Notes: a model not told the origin generated them from the sequence alone. A DNA stretch of 64,000 bases from Halorhabdus amylolytica (GCF_004944975.1 NZ_SPQG01000005.1:61784-125783), one strand, 5' to 3'; positions 1-7,835 are shown, counted from the first letter of the stretch. Numbers and translations: made by a program.

Positions 1-1582
1 ACAAGACACCGAACCCGAGCGCACTCTTCGCGAAGAACAGCCAGTTCGGCGTCTTCAGAGCCTGAACAATCGGATGGGCGTCTTCGTCGGGCTCGGTCGT
101 CAACGGCGGGTCGAACGATAGAGTCGCTGGCTGGAAGTGGACCAGTTGTTCGCTGTCCGGATCCAGATCCAGAAACAGATCGATATCACTGCCGTCCTTG
201 CCCTTCTCCGTCATCCGCATCTTGTCGACCGGAATCGTCGCCGGCTCTGCCCAGACCCGGGCAATCGCTGCCTGAAGTCCCCGCGGGACGATCTTCCACC
301 GGCCGCCCTCCCGGACGATCGGTAGTACCTTCTGGTACCGGTACAGCGACTCCTGGAAGTCCTTGAAGACGCCACGAGGCGAGGAGTGCTTGCGGACCTC
401 AACTTCCGCGTCAGCCGGCATGTCGTTGTCCGACCAAGGTTTGATCGGAGCGACAGACGACCGAACTGTCTCGATCAGTCCGCTCTTCGGATCATCTGCT
501 TCCCCGTCAGCGCCTCCGTTGCCACCGATACGGGACCCTCCGTCGGCCCCCAGGTCCACCAGCAGATCGTCAGCATCCGGCACCAGATCTTCTGCCGCCC
601 ACTCGCCGATCGGATTGTAATCGCTGTTCCGGAGGCGATCCGCGTCCGAGAGGTAGTACTTCGTGAACGCGAGCGACTGCACGCGTCCGCTCGCGGTTGC
701 TATCCGACCGACGAACGCAAGCACGCCCAGCCACGCGCCCATGATCCACGGCAAACGAGCGAGGATCACGACGATGTAGTTGAGCCAGGCCGTGAGAACG
801 ATCAGCCCGCCGATGCCGAGAACGATCGCCCAGATCACCCACGGGTATCGCGGCCCGCGTCCGATCCGATCGAGCGTTTTCTTCCCGCCGATCAGTCCAG
901 CCGGAATTACGATCAAGCCCGGGATCAGCGCCGCTTGCGCCGTAAACCACCACGCGTCGCCCAGAGAGTCGATCGACGTCCCTTGCATCGCCGGCAACGA
1001 GTCGTGAGTGAACCGCCACTGGGCACCGTCGACCCGCTGCCCGTCGATCTCCAGCCACATCGTTGCCTCCCAGTCACCGTTGTAGTGCGGCTTGAGGTCG
1101 ATCTCCGTGAGACCGCGGCCACGCGGTAGGTCGATCGTCTTCGTCTGGACTGACTGGTTGGCGGCCACCGAGACCGATCGAGTGCCCGACTCGGACTGTA
1201 TCTGTTGTGACCCCTCTTGCCAGTAGACGATCTTGAGCGTCGCCTCCTCTGTGTCGACATCACGGCCGAACCGGACGGAATACAAGTCGATCTGATTCGT
1301 CCGTAGCTCGGCTCCCGGATCGAGGTACTGCCAGCTGGTCTCGAACGGATGGGCCGGCGTGTACCGGACCGCAACCTGCCCCTCCCAGCCGAGTGAACGG
1401 ACCGATGCAGGTGTCTGATCCGACTCCGGGGCGGCGCCGTACGATCGGAGTTGCTCGAGATCGTACTGGCCCGTCGTCGTATTCGCCGTCTGGGTCTGGG
1501 ACTGCCCGCTCGCGACCGGCACGATCACCGCGGCGACCGCCAGACCGACGAGTGCAACCACGAGGATGCGACGCTCGTCCAT
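1..1582 (-). CDS. Large signal-peptide membrane protein of the integrated element (3' end outside window)
   Basis: Reading is open from the ATG at 1582 to the window edge (about 527 residues, C-terminus missing). The N-terminus is a classical signal peptide (MDERRILVVALVGLAVAAV, ending near residue 26) followed by a Gln/Thr-rich stretch and an extracellular domain of about 180 residues. Three hydrophobic segments follow (about 213-235, 247-265 and 272-292), then a long acidic, soluble C-terminal region. It is the last visible gene of a minus-strand operon of membrane proteins and starts one base from the stop of the 52-residue gene. I recognise no family. By context it may be a structural or assembly membrane protein of a virus-like or conjugative element. 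Confidence 0.75.
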   Translation of the reverse strand, partial: MDERRILVVALVGLAVAAVIVPVASGQSQTQTANTTTGQYDLEQLRSYGAAPESDQTPASVRSLGWEGQVAVRYTPAHPFETSWQYLDPGAELRTNQIDLYSVRFGRDVDTEEATLKIVYWQEGSQQIQSESGTRSVSVAANQSVQTKTIDLPRGRGLTEIDLKPHYNGDWEATMWLEIDGQRVDGAQWRFTHDSLPAMQGTSIDSLGDAWWFTAQAALIPGLIVIPAGLIGGKKTLDRIGRGPRYPWVIWAIVLGIGGLIVLTAWLNYIVVILARLPWIMGAWLGVLAFVGRIATASGRVQSLAFTKYYLSDADRLRNSDYNPIGEWAAEDLVPDADDLLVDLGADGGSRIGGNGGADGEADDPKSGLIETVRSSVAPIKPWSDNDMPADAEVEVRKHSSPRGVFKDFQESLYRYQKVLPIVREGGRWKIVPRGLQAAIARVWAEPATIPVDKMRMTEKGKDGSDIDLFLDLDPDSEQLVHFQPATLSFDPPLTTEPDEDAHPIVQALKTPNWLFFAKSALGFGVL

Positions 1583-1741
1583 CTAAATGGGCACCCCCAG
1601 AGACTCGGCCGTCTCGGCCGTTCCCTCGACGACGATATCGATAGCCGACAAGATCAAGGCCGGCCGCAACACCGCGAGCGCGATCACCGCGCTGGCGAGG
1701 AGCAACAGCGCGATCGCTTCCGGGTCGATCTTGACGAACAT
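1583..1741 (-). CDS. Small single-span membrane protein (52 aa)
   Basis: ATG at 1741, stop TAG at 1583. The product is MFVKIDPEAIALLLLASAV followed by more hydrophobic sequence and a short polar tail ending in LGVPI. One or two closely spaced membrane spans fill residues 8-40. It sits between two clearly coding operon members with gaps of 7 and 0 bases, in the same strand and with the same composition, which is the main reason to accept it. Function unknown. Confidence 0.6.
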   Translation of the reverse strand: MFVKIDPEAIALLLLASAVIALAVLRPALILSAIDIVVEGTAETAESLGVPI

Positions 1742-1748
1742 CGCCACG

Positions 1749-2231
1749 TCAGAGCACCTCCGGGAGTCGATCGATGAGCAGGATCACGACGACGACCAGA
1801 GCGATGCCGGCGACATCCGACACCGATAGCGGCCACGCCAAAGCCGTGCAGAGGAGGCCAGTCCAGGCCATCGCCCACAGCGGGACCATCCCGGGGATGA
1901 GATGCCGAGAGATCCCAGACCGGTATCGGATCTCGTCGTCGATCTCCTCGAGACTCCGGACGCTCGGATGGATTCGCTCGAGGCCGTCAAGCCACCACGG
2001 GAGGCCCGACAGGACGACCCAGACAGAGATCAGGACACGCGGGACCAGCGAGAACTCCCCACTGTATCCAGGGCGGAGCGTGTATATCGCACCCGCGAGG
2101 GTTAATGCGCCGATCAGAATCGGCATTTTCACGTCCCACAGATCTCGCAGGGAGATACCTCCGTCCTTGCGGGACTCGTACGCCAGCCGGTCGACAGCCG
2201 ACTCTCCTGGGGCTTCGATCGATTCAGGCAT
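1749..2231 (-). CDS. Polytopic membrane protein (160 aa) of the element operon
   Basis: The 160-residue product has a soluble N-terminus of about 33 residues, a pair of spans (about 35-53 and 62-80), an acidic loop with LEEIDDEIRYR, and a second pair of spans (about 110-130 and 135-155). Its start overlaps the end of the 141-residue gene by 8 bases, implying translational coupling. No enzymatic motif is visible. I infer a structural or envelope role from its place among other small membrane proteins. Confidence 0.7.
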   Translation of the reverse strand: MPESIEAPGESAVDRLAYESRKDGGISLRDLWDVKMPILIGALTLAGAIYTLRPGYSGEFSLVPRVLISVWVVLSGLPWWLDGLERIHPSVRSLEEIDDEIRYRSGISRHLIPGMVPLWAMAWTGLLCTALAWPLSVSDVAGIALVVVVILLIDRLPEVL

Positions 2232-2649
2232 ACTCGATCACCACTCCGAGGCCGACGACGATCAGCGCGCCCACGAGGAACGACGAGGCCGTCACCGCCA
2301 GTTGGCCGGAGAGCCCGAAATAGCCTAATCCCGTGACGACGAACGAACTGGCCAACACCGGGGCTTCCGTCACTAAGCCACCCCAGACCTCGCCGCCGAG
2401 CTGGGCGAGTTCGCCCATGAACTGGACGACGATGCCCAAGAGGACAACGACAAACACCCGCATCGTCGAGAGGATCCCGCCGGACACCTCCTGAACCCGA
2501 TCGCCCGCGCGTTCGGCCGTCCGATCAACTGACTCTCCCTCACGACGGTCCCGTAGCGCACCGTACAGCGAGTAAGCCAGTATCGGGAGCGACAGCACGA
2601 CGACGCCGACGATGATCAGTGTTCTGGGGGTTGTCGGGACCTCAAGCAC
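2224..2649 (-). CDS. Polytopic membrane protein (141 aa) of the element operon
   Basis: An N-terminal span (about 9-28) is followed by a charged linker (YGALRDRREGESVDRTAE) and three further hydrophobic segments (about 60-85, 96-112 and 117-140). The ATG at 2649 overlaps the stop of the tiny 24-codon reading frame upstream by 8 bases, and its own end overlaps the next gene. Such dense packing is typical of a single transcript. No recognised family; membrane protein of unknown function in the virus-like module. Confidence 0.7.
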   Translation of the reverse strand: MLEVPTTPRTLIIVGVVVLSLPILAYSLYGALRDRREGESVDRTAERAGDRVQEVSGGILSTMRVFVVVLLGIVVQFMGELAQLGGEVWGGLVTEAPVLASSFVVTGLGYFGLSGQLAVTASSFLVGALIVVGLGVVIEYA

Positions 2650-2716
2650 GGTTCCTCACCCCCGTTCGGAGTCGATACAACTGCTCGGATCGGTACGTCG
2701 AAATCGAATGTGTCAT
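2642..2716 (-). CDS. Possible 24-codon mini-gene between two membrane-protein genes
   Basis: ATG at 2716 and TGA at 2642-2644 give a 24-residue basic peptide (MTHSISTYRSEQLYRLRTGV plus four residues). It fits exactly between the stop at 2719 of the upstream gene and the ATG at 2649 of the downstream one, overlapping the latter. The spacing mimics the rest of the operon, but so short a frame could be chance or a coupling device. Confidence 0.3.
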   Translation of the reverse strand: MTHSISTYRSEQLYRLRTGVRNRA

Positions 2717-2718
2717 GG

Positions 2719-3012
2719 TTATAACCTCTCTTGGACGCCGTCTATCAATCGATTCAACCGGAGGACGCCGTACAGCGTGGCTGCACCGACCAAGACCGCC
2801 GTGCCGATATGCGTCGGAATCCAGGGCACGTTCGGCGCGATCGTCGCACCGAAAATGCTCGACAAGGAGAACCAACTGCCCGCGTAAGCGGACAGGTACC
2901 CGATCAACGGATCCCAGATTCCGCCGAGATAGCTCATCGCCAGCGACAAGGCTGCGAACGGGTGGACGGCCAGCCACAGCAGGCTCTTCGAGTCGTCTCT
3001 CTCAGTGCTCAC
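2719..3012 (-). CDS. Small membrane protein (97 aa), GTG start coupled to upstream gene
   Basis: The frame is open upstream, but that part is a shadow of the 213-residue gene. The GTG at 3012 overlaps that gene's TGA (GTGA), giving a clean coupled start and the product VSTERDDSKSLLWLAVHPFA onwards. Three hydrophobic segments with Gly/Trp-rich turns are visible (about 9-28, 40-56 and 66-84), followed by an amphipathic basic tail (LRLNRLIDGVQERL). No known family. Confidence 0.65.
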   Translation of the reverse strand: MSTERDDSKSLLWLAVHPFAALSLAMSYLGGIWDPLIGYLSAYAGSWFSLSSIFGATIAPNVPWIPTHIGTAVLVGAATLYGVLRLNRLIDGVQERL

Positions 3013-3650
3013 ACGAACCACCCCTTGATCTTCGACAACGGCGACCCCAGCGAGCGGAGAGCCATCGGGGCCAGCGACCCGATCGTGATGACCAGGCCGT
3101 ATCCCACTGCGAAGATCGCGGCCGCCCACAAGAGGACAACCACGATCGGACCGAGTGGGCCGGCTGCCTCAGCCGCCTGCTGGGTGAGTGCCAGGTAGCC
3201 CTCGACGAGGCTCAAGATCGGGATCATGATCGCATTGAGCAGCGACATCTCCGGGACCTGTGGGGCGTTCGAGCCCGGTACCGAGGCGAGCGGGCCGACG
3301 ATCACTCCCGCAAGATACCCCGGGATATCCACGAGCGAGAACAAATCCCACGTCTGGCCGCCGAACAGTGGTACGTCGCTGTCAGGCGTGTACTCGAAGC
3401 CCGCCATGATCATGATCGCCGCGAACAGCATCCGGTTCGCCGAGAGGAACCAGCCTGCCGCCGTGCTCAGGAACAACCCAGCGACTGCGCCGGATGGGTT
3501 CCTGAAGAACGCCTCTGCCGTCGAGAGCCAGTCGGGTTTGTTGAAAATGCTGAACCAGCTAGTCCCGCCTCCGCCACCACTTGGATCTGGAGGAGACGGC
3601 ACACCAGTATCCGAACCTGGGTCACCATCTCCTGGAGACGTGTTCGCCAC
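3009..3650 (-). CDS. Polytopic membrane protein (213 aa) with Gly/Pro-rich N-terminus
   Basis: Residues 1-30 are a low-complexity Pro/Gly/Ser linker (PSPPDPSGGGGGTSWF). The rest carries about five hydrophobic segments, one with the pattern FFRNPSGAVAGLFLSTAAGW. This resembles the LLNNPIRALGVGFGYIVSQ segment of the 147-residue neighbour, so the two may be distant paralogues. Start ATG 3650 lies one base after the preceding stop. No catalytic motif. Inferred membrane-associated structural component. Confidence 0.7.
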   Translation of the reverse strand: MANTSPGDGDPGSDTGVPSPPDPSGGGGGTSWFSIFNKPDWLSTAEAFFRNPSGAVAGLFLSTAAGWFLSANRMLFAAIMIMAGFEYTPDSDVPLFGGQTWDLFSLVDIPGYLAGVIVGPLASVPGSNAPQVPEMSLLNAIMIPILSLVEGYLALTQQAAEAAGPLGPIVVVLLWAAAIFAVGYGLVITIGSLAPMALRSLGSPLSKIKGWFV

Positions 3651-3651
3651 G

Positions 3652-4038
3652 TCAGAGCACCTCCCCGATCGCGTACCAGACGGCCCAGCCGCCGACGAAG
3701 ACGACTGCCATCATCCCAAGTGCGACGTATCCGGGCTGATCAGCCATCCAGGCGGTCGTGTTGTGGACTGCGATCCCGTAGATCGAGCCCATGTCGTAGC
3801 CATCTCCATCGGAGAAGAACGACACGAACAGACCGATCCAGTCCAATGGCGCGGCAACGAGATCGGCGAACGCTATTGCCTGTCGGCGGAGGAACCCGAG
3901 GACCCCCGTGACGACCGCGGCGATCCCGCCGAACGTCGTGATCTTGAACATATCCCCGAAGGCTGGGCGAGGGTTGTCCTTTTCTTCGAGGCTATCAAGG
4001 CCGTCCCAGTCTTTGACGAGGTCATCACTGTCTACCAT
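3652..4038 (-). CDS. Membrane protein (128 aa) with acidic N-terminus
   Basis: The true start is ATG 4038. The open frame upstream is Arg/Ser-rich shadow sequence of the 147-residue gene. The first 30 residues are acidic (MVDSDDLVKDWDGLDSLEEK), followed by hydrophobic segments at about 33-50, 56-75 and 103-126 with an aromatic/Gly loop between. It is part of the same closely spaced operon. Function unknown. Confidence 0.65.
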   Translation of the reverse strand: MVDSDDLVKDWDGLDSLEEKDNPRPAFGDMFKITTFGGIAAVVTGVLGFLRRQAIAFADLVAAPLDWIGLFVSFFSDGDGYDMGSIYGIAVHNTTAWMADQPGYVALGMMAVVFVGGWAVWYAIGEVL

Positions 4039-4093
4039 GGCTGACGCACCCCCGTACCGCACGCGCGCCGTTGGCTGGGGGTCGTCAGCATGG

Positions 4094-4537
4094 CTACTCG
4101 TCCTCCCCACCACCCCAGAACGGGATGATGTCACCGACGAACGGTGCGTCAGAGTCAGTGACGTTCTGGCCCAGCTGGAACAAGTACCAAGCGATCCAGA
4201 CCAGAGCGATCGCGATGATCGCGCCTGCGATCCCTTCATTGCCGACTGCATCGGCTGACGCCTGGAAGCCACTATCAACGACCTCAGCAATGCCCGCGGG
4301 CAGGGCAGCCAGCAAATCCCCGATCGCCGATGTGACCTGCGAGACGATGTACCCGAATCCGACACCGAGCGCACGGATCGGATTATTGAGCAGGTACGTG
4401 AGGGCGATATAGATGCTTCCGACCATCGCACCCAGGAACGACGTGATCGACCCGTAAGTCCGGGCTTTAGAGATGAACGCGCTTGTCTGTGGCACGTTCG
4501 TGTTCTGGTCGCTCCAGTCGCCACCACTACTGGACAT
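4094..4537 (-). CDS. Membrane protein (147 aa), candidate VP3-like virion membrane protein
   Basis: A polar N-terminus of about 25 residues is followed by four hydrophobic segments (about 28-48, 55-70, 74-90 and 104-123) and an acidic tail (PFWGGGEDE). It is the first gene after the anchored surface protein. A small four-span protein beside a large anchored spike is the arrangement of the VP3/VP4 pair of pleolipoviruses, although there VP3 precedes VP4. That comparison rests on topology and order only. Gap of 6 bases to the upstream gene. Confidence 0.65.
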   Translation of the reverse strand: MSSSGGDWSDQNTNVPQTSAFISKARTYGSITSFLGAMVGSIYIALTYLLNNPIRALGVGFGYIVSQVTSAIGDLLAALPAGIAEVVDSGFQASADAVGNEGIAGAIIAIALVWIAWYLFQLGQNVTDSDAPFVGDIIPFWGGGEDE

Positions 4538-4543
4538 GAGGAG

Positions 4544-6022
4544 TCACCCCACCAGATTACGGAGACGAGTGACCACGATACCGATCGCGCCGACGATACC
4601 ACCGATGATTGCCCCGAACGTCGCGGAGATGCCGCCGTCCTGCTGGGGCATCACCGCGCCACCGCCACCGGCCTCCTGCATGTTCGTTTTGATCTCGTCC
4701 CACTTGTCCTGCGTGTAGCGATGCTCTTCGTGAACGACGATCGTCTGGCCGGGCTGGATCGTATCGTCGAGGACGACCCGCTGTCCCTCACTGTCGAACT
4801 GGGCAGTCCGGCCGACCATCGATCCTAGATTGTCGAACTCAGTATCACCCGCGCCCTCGATGTACTCGACAGCCACGTAGCGGTCGCTCGGGTGCTGCTG
4901 GGTCTGGGTTAGCTCGAGATCAGCGTGCGAGAGGTCGTACGCCGTCGGCACTTCGAGCCGATACCAGTAATCCACGGAGACATCGTAGCCGGGATACTTG
5001 TCCGTCTCCGTCGCGTTGATCTCGATGTCTTCTGCCGGGAGGTCAGCCGCTTCGTGCTGCACCGGGATCGATAATCCATGCACGATCGCGCTTGAGAACG
5101 CATCCCCGAACGTCGACAGCGAGTGGACGTCGTACGGTCCCGTTGGCTCTTCGATGACTTCGGTTTCGAGTTCGTCATCATCGTCTGAGTCGACCCGTTT
5201 CTCACCGAACGTGTACGGTGACATCGCTTCGGCGTTGATCAACGGCATCTGCGTCACGACGTCACCGTCACTAATCCGGACCTCCAGCGCCTGGATCTCG
5301 CTCAGCGTCCCGTCACCGCTACCCTCGACAGTCCGCTGACCCAGTTGGACCTGGAGGACGTTCCCCTCTCCGGTCGCGTTCGCGAGAACGCCATCGTCCG
5401 TCTCCTGCTTGCTCGTATCCAGTAGATCGACAGCGACGTAATCGCCGTCAGCGTCTTCGACGCGTATCTCCGCACTCGCCCCGCTGGCGGCTGTCGTCAC
5501 GTCCGACGCGATCGATAGGTACCGTTTCTCAGCGTCGCTCGTGATCGAGACATTCGAGTAGCGGAAGATAGCCGTGTCCCCGCTGGTCATGCCCGTCGCC
5601 GAGACCTCGACTGCGTCGACGTTCGATGCTGTCGACGAGTCAGAGATGGATGCTGTTACTCCGGACGGTTGCTGGCTGACCGTCCACTCGCTTCCATCGA
5701 GCGCCGAGGCCGAGTTTTCCGTTTCGTCGCTCTTGCGCGGGAACTTGTTGAAGTCATCGACAGCGAGATCAGTCGCCGTTACACCATACGGATTGTCGAC
5801 CGACTCGTTGACGTCCGCGTTCGGAGCCAAGAGATCCCCCTGGTTCCCCTCGTACGTCAGCGGATCGTCCCAAGAGAGATTGTACTTCTGGATCGTGTAC
5901 GACCCCTCGTTGATCGTCGGATTCGCCGCACCGGAGTCAGCAGCGAAGACCGCTGTTGCCGCGCCAGCCATCGACGAGAGAACGACGACAGCAGCCGCCA
6001 GAACAACGAACGATCGTCTCAT
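4544..6022 (-). CDS. Secreted, C-terminally membrane-anchored surface protein (492 aa), spike-like
   Basis: An N-terminal signal peptide (MRRSFVVLAAAVVVLSSMAG, residues 1-27) leads into a long acidic, Thr/Ser-rich ectodomain with predicted beta character and several Asp-rich patches. The C-terminus has a Gly-rich linker (GGGGAVMPQQDGG), one hydrophobic anchor (about 464-486) and a short basic end (TRLRNLVG). This architecture is that of haloarchaeal viral spike proteins and of some cell-surface proteins. It heads the membrane-protein operon. No twin-arginine motif of the usual RRxFL type is obvious. Spike identity is inferred from architecture and context. Confidence 0.75.
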   Translation of the reverse strand: MRRSFVVLAAAVVVLSSMAGAATAVFAADSGAANPTINEGSYTIQKYNLSWDDPLTYEGNQGDLLAPNADVNESVDNPYGVTATDLAVDDFNKFPRKSDETENSASALDGSEWTVSQQPSGVTASISDSSTASNVDAVEVSATGMTSGDTAIFRYSNVSITSDAEKRYLSIASDVTTAASGASAEIRVEDADGDYVAVDLLDTSKQETDDGVLANATGEGNVLQVQLGQRTVEGSGDGTLSEIQALEVRISDGDVVTQMPLINAEAMSPYTFGEKRVDSDDDDELETEVIEEPTGPYDVHSLSTFGDAFSSAIVHGLSIPVQHEAADLPAEDIEINATETDKYPGYDVSVDYWYRLEVPTAYDLSHADLELTQTQQHPSDRYVAVEYIEGAGDTEFDNLGSMVGRTAQFDSEGQRVVLDDTIQPGQTIVVHEEHRYTQDKWDEIKTNMQEAGGGGAVMPQQDGGISATFGAIIGGIVGAIGIVVTRLRNLVG

Positions 6023-6164
6023 CGATCGCCTCCCTTGTGCGTGGTTGTGGATTCAGTACGCGATTCGTGAGTTGTGGAATACATCGGTGAACTGTCTGAA
6101 AATCCCCGTTTGCCGGCTGGAGAATGCCGTGTTTGATACTGCCGAGACTCCCGAGATCGACCAG

Positions 6165-6362
6165 TCACGAGTGAACCAACTCCCGAATCCCGTCGCCGAG
6201 CGTCGCGATCGTGATCAGTGTCGCGCGGCCCGCCTCTGATCGCGGCTCACGGGAGACGCCACGCAACTCGCTCGCGGACATCTCGTCAGCATCGATACGA
6301 CCGATATCGTGCCCGTTTTCAGGGTAGTCCGGCCCTGGAAGGCCAGTTCTCGATTGACCCAT
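6165..6362 (-). CDS. Small hydrophilic protein (65 aa), first gene of the membrane-protein operon
   Basis: ATG 6362 gives a 65-residue product (MGQSRTGLPGPDYPENGHDI onwards) ending GDGIRELVHS. An in-frame ATG at 6398 exists, but a minus-strand TATA-like element (TTTATTA on that strand, 6411-6417) predicts transcription starting near 6388, favouring 6362. The gap of 142 bases to the surface-protein gene is larger than elsewhere in the operon. No domain recognised; moderate doubt that it is coding. Confidence 0.45.
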   Translation of the reverse strand: MGQSRTGLPGPDYPENGHDIGRIDADEMSASELRGVSREPRSEAGRATLITIATLGDGIRELVHS

Positions 6363-6433
6363 TGTTGCCCCGCGCATTATGCGCGGACGCGAGGCCATGC
6401 CGGACAGATGGTAATAAATCCGAGAAAAATAGC

Positions 6434-6481
6434 TATTGTATACCTATTGTATAGTTATTGAATAGGTATTGTATACCTATT
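6434..6481. repeat. Four tandem 11-bp repeats (iteron-like operator)
   Basis: TATTGTATA recurs at 6434, 6445 and 6467, with a one-mismatch copy TATTGAATA at 6456. The spacing is exactly 11 bp, about one helical turn. The last copy lies in a perfect inverted repeat, AATAGGTAT-TGT-ATACCTATT (6461-6481). The array sits between the divergent AbrB-like gene and the membrane-protein operon, just upstream of the latter's TATA-like element. It is most likely a cooperative operator; iterons of an origin are the alternative. Confidence 0.75.
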
Positions 6482-6545
6482 TCCTACCAATATGGATAGG
6501 TGTTCACAGGCAATTCTTAATATCAAGGCTACAGATGGATGCACT

Positions 6546-6710
6546 ATGCCACATAAAAACGCCCTTGCTCGATCCGTGTCCTCTTCAGGAGACAGCTACT
6601 CGATTACTCTCCCGAAGGCGTGGGCACGAGATCACGACGTCGACGAAGACTCCGAATTGAAGATCGCCGAGATGGAGGATGGACGAATCACCTTTGAGAT
6701 TTTCGAATGA
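6546..6710 (+). CDS. AbrB/SpoVT-type DNA-binding regulator (54 aa)
   Basis: The 54-residue product (MPHKNALARSVSSSGDSYSI onwards) has the swapped-hairpin AbrB fold signature: SSSGDSYSITLPKAWARDH, then an acidic strand and KIAEMEDGRITFEIFE. Such proteins bind DNA as dimers and often regulate their own operon or act as antitoxins. An in-frame ATG at 6492 exists, but TTCTTAATAT (6513-6522) is correctly placed as the TATA box of a leaderless transcript starting at 6546. Its end overlaps the lipoprotein gene by 4 bases. The 11-bp array immediately upstream is its probable binding site. Confidence 0.7.
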   Translation: MPHKNALARSVSSSGDSYSITLPKAWARDHDVDEDSELKIAEMEDGRITFEIFE

Positions 6711-7396
6711 ACCGACGAACGTTTCTCTCAACGTCTCTTGTAGGTATTTCTGTCCCAGGATGTCTCGAAACAAATAAGAACACAAATAGTAGAACTAGTC
6801 AAACTTCTTCGAAAGGATCACCAGTTCAAACAACCAACCATATCTCAGAATCAGACACCGAACAAATTGGATCTGGTGAACCAACAGTTCAACCTACGAA
6901 CTCGGCGACAAATGCAAGATCAGTCCTTAATTTCGGTGAATGGGCTCAAATACGTACTGTTGGGGTAAGGGTGACATCAGTGAATGAACGTAAAAAAATC
7001 CCACTCAATACGACCCGGGAAGATATTGACATCTGGTATGAAGCAGAAGGGAAGTTCATACTTGTAGAGTACGTGGTGAAAAGATTAGTTTCTGGGTACT
7101 TTGAACCTCCAAATAATTATTTCGGTGTGGTTTATGATGGTCAGAAATGGCAGAATAAACTCCCTAGTGACGAAGACGCTCAATATGAGAAAAAAGGCAC
7201 TGTGTCAAATGTCGATTACTATAGTTCCGGATTGAAACGACAGCAGACCATAGCTGACGAACTTGACAAAGGGGAAAAAGCAAAAACCTGGTCATGGGTG
7301 GCAGTACCGGAATACGTTGATCCGAAATCATGTTCAATCGGATGGTGGTGGTCAGAAGCTGACGGCGGGAAATGGCAGGCACTTTGGACTCAGTGA
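6707..7396 (+). CDS. AT-rich lipoprotein of unknown function (229 aa)
   Basis: MNRRTFLSTSLVGISVPGCL combines a twin-arginine-type start (RRTFLS) with a lipobox ending VPGC, Cys at residue 19. A Thr/Ser/Gln-rich spacer follows to about residue 70, then a beta-rich domain of about 150 residues with aromatic clusters (SIGWWWSEADGGKW). It may be an immunoglobulin-like, DUF4352-type domain, which I cannot confirm. The gene is translationally coupled to the AbrB-like regulator. Its base and codon use (many AAT, AAA, ATA codons) is far more AT-rich than the host-like genes, a sign of recent transfer. Confidence 0.65.
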   Translation: MNRRTFLSTSLVGISVPGCLETNKNTNSRTSQTSSKGSPVQTTNHISESDTEQIGSGEPTVQPTNSATNARSVLNFGEWAQIRTVGVRVTSVNERKKIPLNTTREDIDIWYEAEGKFILVEYVVKRLVSGYFEPPNNYFGVVYDGQKWQNKLPSDEDAQYEKKGTVSNVDYYSSGLKRQQTIADELDKGEKAKTWSWVAVPEYVDPKSCSIGWWWSEADGGKWQALWTQ

Positions 7397-7397
7397 T

Positions 7398-7832
7398 TCA
7401 CTTTCCCAGCAACTTCTTGAGAACATAGAACGGCAGTACGATCAGCCACACCAAGAACTTCAGTCCGACTATCAGAAGCCAAATCATAAATCGAAACGGC
7501 ATGAGGATCAACGCGCCGATTGGTCCTGTAGAGCCGATTGTGGACGGCCAGCCCGTAGCGACTTTCGTCGCGGAGGGGAGGCTATTGACTGCACTTGCAG
7601 GCGTGAATTCCGTTGAATTCCCGCTACTTGTACTCTGACCGCTTGACGAGAGATCCCCATTCAGCGAGTCGGCATCGACTTTGTGCTCGAACTGGTTGCG
7701 GACATCGCTGACGTACTGTGGACTACAGTCCAAGCGGTCGGCGATCTCCTCGTTCGTTAAATCCGGGTCTTCTACCGCCAGCGTCAGGATGTCCTCCTGG
7801 AGGCCGGTCAGATCGACTTCGACGTTCGGCAT
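7398..7832 (-). CDS. HTH protein with C-terminal membrane segment (144 aa)
   Basis: Residues 1-50 form a sigma-70-region-4/winged-helix type HTH: LQEDILTLAVEDPDLTNEEI, then ADRLDCSPQYVSDVRNQFEH. A low-complexity Ser/Gly/Asn linker (about 58-85) leads to a strongly hydrophobic C-terminus (about 104-140, MPFRFMIWLLIVGLKFLVWL) ending in a basic LKKLLGK. The architecture suggests a membrane-tethered DNA-binding protein. Its stop faces the lipoprotein gene's stop with no room between. Target unknown. Confidence 0.65.
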   Translation of the reverse strand: MPNVEVDLTGLQEDILTLAVEDPDLTNEEIADRLDCSPQYVSDVRNQFEHKVDADSLNGDLSSSGQSTSSGNSTEFTPASAVNSLPSATKVATGWPSTIGSTGPIGALILMPFRFMIWLLIVGLKFLVWLIVLPFYVLKKLLGK

Positions 7833-7835
7833 CGA

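Noticed and set aside
2619..3911. A 430-codon plus-strand open frame across the membrane-protein operon.
   Set aside because: Arg/Ser-rich shadow composition with no motif; the opposite strand has consistent, overlapping membrane-protein genes.
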